64,000 bases of DNA, taken from Taxawa tesnikishii (nom. ined.). Its lineage: Eukaryota > Ascomycota > Dothideomycetes > Dothideales. The position numbers and the translations under genes are program-made. The stretch lies in the NCBI GenBank assembly GCA_030247885.1, contig JAPDRO010000002.1, positions 62,001 to 126,000 on the forward strand. The letters run 5' to 3'. Shown here in pieces: positions 54,491 to 64,000 of the stretch; position 1 is the first letter of the stretch, and each line of letters begins with the position of its first letter. The notes under the pieces are model-generated. The model made no database searches and was not told the origin of the DNA. It was given only the letters and a program-made list of their open reading frames with translations.

Positions 54491-56433
54491 TGTATTTAGA
54501 AGCACGACTTAATATGGACACACTAAGATCAAGGATAACAGACAATGTTGCACACGGTCGGGAGTCGCCTTCGCTGCCAGGGAATGCCAGTGCGGTCTTC
54601 AACATTGTACTTGAGCTGGGACAATCTACAACTGGCGGCTTCAGTACACCAAATATTGCGCGTCTTCCACAGACACAAGCTCAAGGTTGGTCAATGAGAC
54701 TATTGGACATCATTCAGACCCGTCACTGCAAGTCTCTTCATGACTAGTTGACCCGGCCTGTACGTCCAGGACGCTCCCACTACGCCTGCTAGCCGCCATT
54801 GGACACCCTCAACGCCCTTAACTATCTTCTGAGACACCTTTAACCACTACATGTTAGACAAGGATACAGCCGCGAGTCCGGACTCCATTGCGCAGGAGCC
54901 GGACATTGCACAATCAGCCGGTGCAATCTAAGAACATGGCACAAGATCTAGACGACAGCGAGGTCGCAGCGGTGGCTGTCTCAACTCTCGCAAGCGTCGA
55001 AAAGAGAGCGATGAGAAGAAACCCACCCGCGCAAAGTGCACGCGTCAGGGCGAAAAGCGCGAAGGGGATCCTGGAGTCGCGTTTCGTCTGAGCGGAGTCG
55101 ATCCGGCTCAGCCCTTTGCTGGAACAGGAAGACATGCTCGAGACTCTCACGTGTTTAACGTTACCTTCGGTTCTACCACCCAATGTCGCATCGGACCGCG
55201 TGATCGCCAAGCCCGTCCTGATCCATCCGCTTCGCAGGACGAGGAGCACATCAATCTCGACGATAGCGAAGACACAAGAACTACAACCGGGAACGATGAG
55301 GGTCACAGGCATGTCATGGACGCGCCACGAACCAGGAGAGAGTCAGTGTAAGAGCTTGGATTCTTCAATCCAGACTTGTCTCGTTGCCAAGCGCCAGGGA
55401 ATACTTCTCTTGACGATGTACAGCGTGTCGACATGGAGCAGCAAGCGGTATCGGAACGTGGCACAGGGCAACGCAGTGAAGACACGGAAATGCGTCTAGG
55501 CCAAAATGATGTTCCTGGCACCTCGACCTCCATACAGACTCACAGCACGCTTTCGCGAAACAGGCGAGTGCCTGCCGCGCACGAAGCTGACCTGCTTAAG
55601 AGGGCCCGAATTGAATTGTCCTCCCTTCCGGGCCAGGGACGAAGGGATCACAATGCGCGTGTTGCAGTTGATCTGTCTTAGTAGCGTATCCGTTGATTAC
55701 ACTCTGGCCGCTTTGCGGAATCCATCGTCTGGACTGAACGTAACCAGGTATATTATGTTATTTGATGCGCGAAGGAAGATAATCGCACGAGGTTTTGCTC
55801 CGGCCCAAGGGGCACTGTTGTCGAAATCTACGAAATCGGTTGTTTCTTCGGAGGAAATTCTTGCTTTCGTCTTCGGCGAGCGCTGCGAAAGGCCTTCCGG
55901 GCGTGCAATGTGACGATTTGCAACATTATCAGCAGCCAGAGATTGGTGTGCCAGGTTAGCAACCCGGCCGGGAGAAGCGTGTCATGTCCGGTTCATCACT
56001 CCACCCGGTATGCAAGACCTTTTCCCAAACCGTTTCAAAGAAAAAAAGCAGTTTCCGATTGTCGTTCTGATCTAGACTGAGTGGTGGTTGACGTCTGAAA
56101 ATACACAAAAATCATCAAGTCAGATAAGGAGGACTGCAGTCAACACCTGGCCTGAACTTCCCCAAGTTGGTTCCGCCACGGACCCGATCTTCCGCGTCTT
56201 TAGAGTTCTGTTGGACTGTGGCGTTGGCAGCTCGGGCCCAGATCCTTTCCTCCGTTCCTGCCATCGAGACATGAAGCATTGCAATCTAGAATATCCATCA
56301 CGAATCTAGATCGCCGAAGGAAAGAAGTCGCTTTCCGATAGCTAGTAGACATCGTCATCTGTTCCGCTTAGCACGTTGTCCAAGCCATCATCATCATCAT
56401 CATCGCTGTATGTGTGCATTAAGCCTGCCCGTT
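54491..56433. other. Gene-poor region with unresolved open frames
   Basis: No confident gene. On the plus strand a hydrophilic frame near 54984-55350 (SRKRRKESDEKKPT, then DEEHINLDDSEDTR) is followed by another at 55376-55681 (DDVQRVDMEQQAV, then AAHEADLLKRARIEL). They could be exons of one nuclear protein, because GTGTAAGAG...CGCCAG separates them, but phases do not close without extra assumptions. A (CAT)6 microsatellite lies at 56386-56403. Confidence 0.35.
56386..56403. repeat. (CAT)6 microsatellite
   Basis: Six perfect copies just beyond the stop codon of the SNF2 gene (which is on the minus strand), probably in its 3' UTR. Confidence 0.85.
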
Positions 56434-59400
56434 CTAGACAGCACCAAGAAGCTCCTTGATCTCTCTGCAATATGGTCAGCTTACTCCAGATGTGTCTAGG
56501 AAGATTCTACGTACGAGAGTTCAAGCCCGCGTCTCGCCACGTTGTTTTTGTGGTTCTCCATACAGCCGTCAATCTCCGTATCCTTCCTCTTCTTGATGTC
56601 GGTCATCTTGTCTTCGATTGTGTTACGGATAGTTAGGTTGGCCAGGTAGGTCTCCTTTTCTTGTCCGATGCGGTACACACGACAAAATCCTTGCTGCTCA
56701 ATAGCCGAGTTCCACCTAGTAAGATGGTTAGCTATGACGACCTGGTCAAGCCATCAATTGCATGTACTCACCATGGATCCAAGTTGATCACTGATTTGGC
56801 CATGGTGAGATTGAGCCCAACGCCTCCGCTCTTGAGAGTCGAGATGAAGATCTTCTTTACTGGGTTCGTTTTGAAGAGACGCACTGCGTTGTCCTTTTGT
56901 TTGCTGTCCATATCCCCATTCAACGCGCAGCAACCCCACCCAGCTTTCTCGAAGGTCTGTTTCAGAATCTTGATCATAGGCAACCACGCGGTATAGACAA
57001 TGATTTTGGAAGCAGCATCCTCTCCAAGGATCTTGGTGATGATCGATGCTGCCTGGTTTGCTTTGGTGGACAAGTAGTAATTGCCGTATACGTCAGTCCA
57101 GTCTTCTAGTTGGTCTTGTTGGAGTTTGTTGTACTCTTTCGCCTTTTCTCTCGCCTTGTCTTTCTTGGAGCGGCTCGGCGCGTAAGGCCTGCTTGATATA
57201 TAATACGCACCACAACCTTTAGCTTTGCAAGAAGCCTGAGGTTCCCCACAACGAGCTGCTTCCTCGCCAGCATCCTCCAAACATTGTCGACAGTATAAGT
57301 GACCGCAGCTAGTCCTCCAAGGCTCAACAGCGGTCGACTCGCAGTCAACGCATTCTAGCTCCCCTCTTCGGACTGCAACGTCTTCAAGTCAGAGGGCGTT
57401 ATCTTTGCAAGGAGGTTGCCCAGCATCGAGAGAAAAACAGCGTCTTGATGACAGTGGTAGCGCTGGTCCGCTGCGAGCTCTTTGAGTTCTTCCACGTTCT
57501 CTTCGGAAAAATACTGAATGATGATTGTCCGAAGGATGTAGGGATGAGAGCAGAGTTGCCTTTCACGCAGCAAAGCAACCATTGCTTTCCGTCTGGTCAA
57601 GTGAGCCTCTTCCTTGACCCATTCACGTAGTCGCTTGACTACGATGCGATTCACTTCAGCCATTGCGGGACTGAACGACAGCTTCATGTCCTCCCGCCGC
57701 AACTCGGGAAGCTTGAACAGTGCCGCGCCGAACAGCATGCTCTCATGAGTTCTCCGCAACATGCATGAAGATAGTTGCTCTTCCAGCTGCAGTTCTTGGC
57801 TGAAGAATTCTTCTTGTGTATTGGTGATGGGGTGTCTGATGAAGTCGAAGAGTGCGTAGAACTCTGAGATGGTGTTCAGGACCGGCGTGCCTGTGATGGC
57901 CCACCGATGTTGAGCGCGCAGACTCCGGCACGCTTGAGAATACACACCTCTCGGATTTCTGATGTTGTGTGCCTCATCGAGGCAGATCCGGAAGAAGTCA
58001 CATTGGTGCAACAGGCCGCGTTCTCCTGCAGTATCTGTATCCGTCTCATCTCCATCTTCTGCGAACTCTTCCCCTTCTTCGGCTTTGTTGTGGTTCTGCT
58101 GCCCTTTATAGCTCTTCATGACCTCGTAATATGTGGTTATGACGATGTCACAATCCTCCAAATCGACCTTAGAGTGATCGTTGGCCCCTCTGTACTTGCG
58201 GACTCTGGAGATACCGTGTCCTACTGGCGTCCTCTCCCCAGTTTGATGCAGTGAGCCTGAATCTCATCGTACCACTGCTGAAAGATCGCCGACGGCACAA
58301 CGACGAGTGTGCTGCGTTGGCTCTGGTGTGGCGGGGGACGGCCATTCACGATGCATGCCAGAGTTTCAACAGTCTTCCCAAGTCCCATCTCGTCAGAAAG
58401 GATACCGCCCTTTGGTTGCTGATCACCGGTCTCTCTTCCTCTCATCCAACCGGCGGCCCAGATTTGGTGAGGCAAAGGGAGCTTGTCATTCCTTTAAGAT
58501 TCCACCTGGCGTCTCCTTTTTGCCCGGGCTGCGCGGCACGGTGCCCGAGATTACGAAGCATCTCCTCGAAGACTTTCTTGTCGGCCCTGGCTGCTTTCTT
58601 CCACTCTCGACTTACGCCCGCGACGATCTGCCTGAGAGCTTCCGCTCTTCTGTTCGTGGGATCGAAGACCGGTTGCGCAGCACGTTTCGAGCTTTCTTCT
58701 ACGGCATCGTAGAAACTCTTCTCTTTCCGCTTTGTCCTTTTTGCTTTCGCTTCTTTTTCATCCTTCTTGTCTCTGGTCCGCCGTGGTTTTTGGGCGACGC
58801 TCTTGCTCCTCGGGAAGTATCTGCGGCAAACCATCATCTCCGAAACCGTCGATCACTGTTTCCTGGCGACGCTTCCCCAGTTGTACAGCTGAAGCGTGGT
58901 GTGTGGTGTTTTGCTCCGAAGTCCACTGCGTCTGTTGGTTGGTCATCGAAAAGGGCAGGTTGGTGAAAGCCATGTAAGAACCCAATGCAGGGTCGATGTG
59001 GTTTGCTTCGTTGAAATTCCAAGTACCTGTAGCATTGAGCTCATCGTATTCCACTTCGTTCTGTAGTTGCGGGTAGGCAGTAGCCATGTCTGCACCTGAT
59101 GGAGCGGACACCACGGACGCAAGGCCCTGTACAAGTCCTTCGTTTGAGAAAAGCTCCGACAGATCAAAATCAGGCATCATCGTTGCTCCCTCCATCTGAA
59201 ATTGTTGCATGAAGGCCATGTTGTCCGTGGAAGCAACGGACTCTAGATTGGTGTCGGCCGCGTCCATCGTGTTGTATGTATACTCGGCTGTAAGCTCCAT
59301 TTTCATTGGATGTTCGGATCTAATGTTGCTGGCACCGGAGCCTTCAAATTCCGTGCCGCCTGGGATGACTGGCAAGGCGTAGGTCTCATGGGTCAAGATG

Positions 59401-59474
59401 ACATCGAAGGTATCAGCCACTTGGAACCCTGTGTGGCACGAGCCAAACAGCCAGAGATAGCCGTGCTTGCACAT
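56434..59474 (-). CDS. SNF2-family ATPase with internal RING finger (Rad5/Rad16-like)
   Basis: Nuclear DNA-dependent ATPase and probable ubiquitin ligase. Exons are 59474-56772, 56715-56515 and 56464-56434, with introns of 56 and 50 nt. Five one-base gaps must be bridged: CCC/AAAAA (two, 58787-58794), AA 58483-58484, GGGG 58236-58239 and GGGG 57361-57364 (plus coordinates). The total is then exactly 979 aa. The N-terminal 220 residues are acidic and disordered; a later start (59306) is possible. A Lys/Arg-rich stretch follows, then motif I DEMGLGKT, motif II DEAH (CLDEAHNIRN) and motif III ITGTPVLN. The RING is CVDC...CGHLYCRQC...C between the two helicase lobes. Helicase C has STLKSGGVGLNLT and EQQGFCRVYRIGQ. 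A RING between the lobes is the Rad5/Rad16/HLTF layout; no HIRAN domain is seen. Confidence 0.88.
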
Positions 59475-61638
59475 TGCGGTTATGGTGTATTCGGGTAGGG
59501 ATGAAAGAGGACTGCTCCGCGGTAGTGAAGTGGGGACACCAGATCCTTAAGCCAGCAAAGGCAAGTGACTAGATATATGCTCAGGGACTTCGGATATTTG
59601 TAAATGACCCTGTAATGTCCTCTGTTCAACTGTGGATTTGGAGGTAAGGCCTCTTAATACGTTTGTGGCGTAACCGGTGATGCTCAGAATGGAACCGAGA
59701 GAGTGGAACTATCTGTAGTAAACGAGTGTGTGGTGAGTCCTTTGTAGGCCCAGGTAAGACTGAAGTCAGCAAGGTGGAGGGTCGAGAACATCCAAGCTAT
59801 GGAGGTTGAGCCTGAAGCCGCCCGTGGTAGGTGTCGATGATAGTATAGTGAAGTCCTACACTCAGGAAAATGCAGGAGTGTGGTCTTATTGAAGCCGCAC
59901 CGAAGATGCTCAGGTCATAGTCTGGGTTGGCTGACTCGGAGCGTGTTGGTTCTTTGAAACCAGTCGGGCGAATTGATAGTGAAGAATCCCCGAGTGATGA
60001 CAGTGTATAGCTCTGCTGTACGGGCTGAGGTGAGCTGCAATGGTAGATCTGTGCTGGAAAACGTGAGGAGTAAGCGTTGCAACTCTTCAATTAATGCAGA
60101 AGTGACCGAGTGGCTCGGTACTCACAGGCAACAAGGAGTGCCGGATTAATGGCCAACACTGCGCAGTTGATTGCAACGTGCAAGGCTTGAGTTGTTGGCG
60201 ATACAAGCGAACACTCGTTTTATGAAGCTCCAGTGTGTCGGGTGAAGAGGAGAGAACGAAGGGTGAGAGGATTCAAGAAGGTAGATATGTCCCACCAAGT
60301 AGATGGAAGGACCAAGAGTTGCTGGCTGGAGGGAAGGTTGAAGATCGCAAAAGACAAGAAATGCAAGTCATCCAGAGCCACAGTAGATGATGAAAGAATA
60401 GGTCGGATGAGAGAAAAATGAGTGTAGGGATTGTCGCCGGAATGGGTAAGTTGGACTTTGGAGCAAGTACAGAATGAATGTACCTGAAGCTGAGAGACAC
60501 TGCAGCCTGGTAACTAGATTTTGATCAAAGCACTTAAACATGCTCTAGAAAGTGAATCTGAAGCAGCCTCTCTCACAGGATGAATTGTGGGATCATGGTA
60601 GAGAAACATATAGGATGGAGAAAGATTATTGAAGCCTACCATGGGACTTGCAGTCAAGTCTGGGACACGGCTGCAGCGATCAAACCCCGACCACAAGGAT
60701 TCGTCGACGGAGAGCCTTGCATTGCTTCAGTACCGTGCGTTGGCAGTACGCACCATCGATGATGTTGTCTGACGAAGCCCATGTAGCCCTGCGCATCTCA
60801 GCCGATTGCGTCGCAGGTTGCGCGCATCTCACATGTTTTAGCAGACCTAGCATCGGCAGACATAGTAAGGCTGCAGTATGATCAAGACACCTTTGAACAT
60901 ACAAGCTTGAGTATGAGCTTTCGAAACAATCACTGAGGGTGATGTCGTTTGTCGTCGGGATCAGTTGCGAAACTGGGATGAGATCGCGAACCACTCCCCA
61001 TTGCAGCCAGACAAGAGACCCACACACGACCGTGTCCTTGTGACATCCTGAAGATAGAGTGCATGAGGTAGAACAGCGGATGGAGACAGGGAAGAAGAGA
61101 GGGAAAGAAAGGGAGCCTAGGGAGTCGCGGGTTATCATCGGCAGCCTTGGCAGCATGCTTGGCATCCACATCGCTGATCGTTTCTATACAATCTCGACTA
61201 TACGAACATCTTTCTATGCGTGCGTCAATGAAATCGTGAGAGACAGATTGCTCGAAAGAGGGATGTCCACAATGCTGGTTAGTGGCTGAAAGGCCAGCCT
61301 CTTCACACCGGTCTACAATTGCACAATACGAATTCGCAGATCAGCACATGGGAAACGAACATCGCAGATGTGAAGTATACGGACGATGGGTTACTAGAGA
61401 ACAGGATCTGCATGTGGTCCACGGGAAGGGCTACCGACAGCACATGCATTGGTTGAATCAACGACCAAGCTCTCCTCACAACTACTCAACTCTATCCTCT
61501 AGGCTGGATTGTCCGTACCAACGCACGAGCACAGCTCCGCGTTGGGAAACTTTCGTATAATGGAGAAAGCACAGCGTAGGCTGACTCCTCGTTTGTGGAC
61601 TGTACTAGGCCTCGCGAAGCAATGTCCCAGCAACCCAA
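59475..61638. other. Intergenic, 2.2 kb
   Basis: No supported gene. Open frames are short. The DNA is A/G-rich near 60230-60420 and 61060-61120. No transposon termini, RNA gene or tandem repeat is visible. Confidence 0.5.
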
Positions 61639-62078
61639 TCACCAGCCCGGCGGACAAGCGGAGCGAAGCAACGCAGCCTCGTCCTGCTCGTCTTGGACCT
61701 CGAGAATCAGCTTCTTGCCCACGTCGGCGGGTGAAACAAACCAGTGAACCTTCTTGGCCCATTCTTGCTCCAGAGCAGACGAAGGAGAACGCAAGGCTGT
61801 TCGTGGTGTTTTGACTGGTTTGGTGCTGGTGTCAAGCGTGAGCTTCCAGCCCAATTCTGCGATTGTCAGTCCAAGCTTCTGAGAACAAAGGGAGATGACT
61901 TACTGCGTTCGGCAACAGTGGTGCCTTGTACGGTAGAGTGCTTCAGTGAGTACATCTCCATGCTGTGTGCACGGAGCCGGAAGTCTATTGATGAGAGTGG
62001 ATGATATGCTAGTGATACCGAGCTGCAAAAGAGATCAGTATTACTGTAGCAGATCAAACGTTCTGTACACAACGTACC
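61639..62078 (-). CDS. 3' part of an unrecognised multi-exon gene
   Basis: Two good introns, 62077-62023 (GTACGT...TTGCAG, 55 nt) and 61903-61857 (GTAAGT...CGCAG, 47 nt), join exons ending at 62078, 62022-61904 and 61856-61639 in one frame. The joined product reads VYPAPVG, then SVSLAYHPLSSIDFRLRAHS, then MEMYSLKHSTVQGTTVAER and LGWKLTLDTSTKPVKTPRTA. It continues through KKVHWFVSPADVGKKLILEV to a stop at 61639. I could not find a supported first exon upstream: the frame meets a stop about 35 bases before 62078, so at least one more intron would be needed. A minimal two-exon form could start at ATG 61961 (91 aa). No family is recognised. The splice structure argues for a real gene whose 5' end is undetermined. 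Confidence 0.5.
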
Positions 62079-63082
62079 CAACCGGCGCTGGATATACTGA
62101 AGTGCTTCGGCACAATCAAGGATTGGCAATGTGGATGAAGTGCAACCGAAAGATTGCACTATATCCAGAGCAGAGCGAACAACCTGATCTATACAGAGTT
62201 TCTGCTGGCAGGATGTAGATCGAAGGTTTGCTGGAATAATGTGAAGTGAAGCTGCCATACATAAAGCGTAATGTAAAATGAAAAGCGCGAGTCTTCTCAA
62301 TTCTCAACAGTGAGATCTTCCCTATTCATCATTGAGATTTATCGTGTCGTACTAGAGCAGATGATCATAACCCAGGTGCTATAGTTCCAGATACCTCTTT
62401 ATTGTCTTCGCAACCAGAGATAGGTCGTTCAATAAGAACAAAGACCCTGATGTTCCCGCTCTATCCATCTCTTTCTGTCATGCCTTCCCGCGTCTTGGTA
62501 GACCATGATGCTCTTGTTGTTGCAACTCCTGATCCAGGGATCTCATACGCTTCGAGTCGTACAATGTCTCATTACTTACTTGACGAAGGTGGGTTATTGG
62601 GGCGGTCTCGTGAGACCCGCATAGTGTTTCTTCGTTTGGCAGACGTGTTTTTGCACGGAATCGAGTGCTCCTATAGTGTGGTAAGCATTGCAATAGATAG
62701 CATTCATCTGGCAAGTGCTGCTCCATGACATGATTGTTTGGGAGAAGGGAGTGAGTGAGTGTGTGAACGTACGCGACTTCAGACGGAGACGCGCCAGGAA
62801 TGGCGTCATGCGGCTCAAATTCGTGCTTCCTTGGCGACATCGCGTTCTTTCATTGTGCATAATCTCCTTTGTGAAAATGTTACCGTCACGCAAGGCCGAA
62901 TAAGGCTGGAGCAGGGTATCTCCTTGGGTCAAGATCGTTTGACTCAAGACAAAGACAGACAAAACCAAGAGACATCAGCCAAATCGATGTTTGCCCGTAT
63001 CTCCAACGCCTGGCGCAGCGCGCTTAACCCATTAGTGAAGGTCCACGTTTACCTACCCTAACGATGATATAGTGCTACTCCC
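62079..63082. other. Probably 5' part of the preceding gene or intergenic
   Basis: Should contain the missing 5' exon or exons and promoter of the minus-strand gene ending at 61639, but I cannot define them. Overlapping open frames at 62400-62970 have no motif. Confidence 0.4.
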
Positions 63083-63826
63083 TCAGTTTCCGACCTCCTC
63101 GTCCACATCAGGCCAAAACTTCTCTTCAGCCCACACGACCTGATTCCAAGCTACCATACACTGATGCAATTCCCTACTCCTCTCATTCCTGGTGAACCCA
63201 TAGCTCTCTGCGAACTCATCTGTGAGCGCACCAATGCGGTCTACAAAAGCCTCAAACTCCGGATCCGTCCAGTTGGGAATCAGCACATCTCTTAACACCT
63301 TCGGCGTCTTCTGCTCCTGCTCCTTTACAGGCGATTGCGCCTTCGCATGCCGCCACGCTTCCAAATAGCACTTCTCCGTCGCCCACAGCACCGTCATCCC
63401 CACCAAGAGATCTTTGTCCGGCGCCGCGGCTGCCTTGAAGAGATTCTGGTAGACGGTTGTCTCCGGTCTTGCTTCATCCACCTTGTCTCCCTCCCCTCCT
63501 TTGCCCCAGTCGAAGTGCTCCCGCAGAATATCCTCAAACATGCCCACCTCGCGGCGGATATTGACTAGGGCATCGATGAGGAGATCGACGATCTTCCATT
63601 CAATGGTCGAGGTGCGATCGCTTTGGGCTGAGAGCTGGGCTTTGGCAAGGAGAGATCCGATGAAGGCGACGTAGGAGAGGGCGTAGAGGCGGTCTTGGAT
63701 AAGCCAGGAGGTAAGAGTCGAGGCGGGTAAGGTGCCCGAGCCGGCGCGTTTGAGGAAGGAGTGCTGGGTTGCGAGAGAGAAGGAGTGAGGGGAAGAAGAG
63801 AGGAGGTGAGACGTTAGTGGCATCAT
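63083..63826 (-). CDS. TENA/THI-4/PQQC-family protein
   Basis: Single-exon protein of 247 aa from the ATG at 63826 (MMPLTSHLL); an earlier in-frame ATG at 63934 adds 36 unconserved residues. The start region HSFLKRAGSGTLPASTLTSWLIQDRLYALSYVAFIG is the TENA/THI-4 signature: a helix with H-x-F-L followed by W-x-x-QD-x-x-Y. The C-terminal half has ATEKCYLEAWRHAK, a helix carrying the conserved Glu and Tyr, and ends with VVWAEEKFWPDVDEE. Family members include thiaminase II (TenA, thiamin salvage) and fungal proteins of unproven activity. The catalytic Cys of bacterial TenA is not obvious here, so enzymatic thiaminase II activity is doubtful. There are no thiamin genes nearby. The gene is complete, 174 bases from the right edge. 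Confidence 0.8.
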   Translation of the reverse strand: MMPLTSHLLSSSPHSFSLATQHSFLKRAGSGTLPASTLTSWLIQDRLYALSYVAFIGSLLAKAQLSAQSDRTSTIEWKIVDLLIDALVNIRREVGMFEDILREHFDWGKGGEGDKVDEARPETTVYQNLFKAAAAPDKDLLVGMTVLWATEKCYLEAWRHAKAQSPVKEQEQKTPKVLRDVLIPNWTDPEFEAFVDRIGALTDEFAESYGFTRNERSRELHQCMVAWNQVVWAEEKFWPDVDEEVGN

Positions 63827-64000
63827 GGGAGGGGCTTGACAGGAAGCAATAGGAGGGAAAGAGGTTGGTAGGGTGAGTGATGACCTATGCTTGGGGTTAC
63901 AGACTCTCTGACGAACGAGTGGGATGTTTACCACTGGTGTTTTGGAGGGGCGGAGGCTCTGCGGGTCTCCACAGTGGGGTTGTTTCCGGGCCCACTCCGG

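Overview
The window is nuclear DNA of a filamentous ascomycete (Pezizomycotina). A Dothideomycete-type mould is my guess, not something I could test. The evidence is short spliceosomal introns (mostly 44-75 nt, GTRNGT...YAG), a Zn2Cys6 regulator, a P450, GPI-type wall proteins, moderate GC and genes on both strands. I joined exons by hand and kept a model only when reading frame and family motifs agreed across the junction.

Layout: 0-9.6 kb holds a SET/LSMT-type methyltransferase, a C2H2 factor, an intron-bearing tRNA-Gly(GCC), a CobW/ZNG1-type GTPase and a small stress-type protein. 9.6-11.8 kb is empty. 11.8-18.5 kb is one giant secreted Ser/Ala/Thr-rich wall protein (about 2,216 aa). 19-26.7 kb holds a FAD monooxygenase, a SAP-WGR PARP, an F-box-like protein and a GPI-anchored Cys-rich protein. 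28.9-33.6 kb is a co-oriented pair, a Zn2Cys6 regulator and a cytochrome P450. 34.4-48.8 kb is the conserved core: an Hsp70-like ATPase, an unrecognised nuclear-type protein, NOG1 (60S biogenesis), cytosolic PheRS beta and the PP2A scaffold subunit. 51-56 kb is gene-poor, with a GPI-type protein and two abutting gene relics (transketolase and short-chain dehydrogenase C-termini). 56.4-64 kb holds a SNF2 ATPase with an internal RING, part of an unrecognised gene and a TENA/THI-4 protein.

The most important reading for users of this window concerns nine otherwise well-conserved genes. They are broken by about 16 one-base gaps, every one a missing base and nearly all in or beside short homopolymers. 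Adding one base per site brings every gene to an exact multiple of three and restores family motifs. One of the genes, NOG1, is essential wherever studied. I therefore read these as homopolymer under-calls in the assembly rather than pseudogenes; raw reads would settle it. PheRS beta, PP2A-A, the GTPase and the SET gene are intact.

No mobile element, CRISPR array or complete biosynthetic cluster is visible. The best candidates for new biology are the giant wall protein, which has eight tandem 11-residue amphipathic-type repeats and a short motif repeated four times, and the SAP-type PARP.
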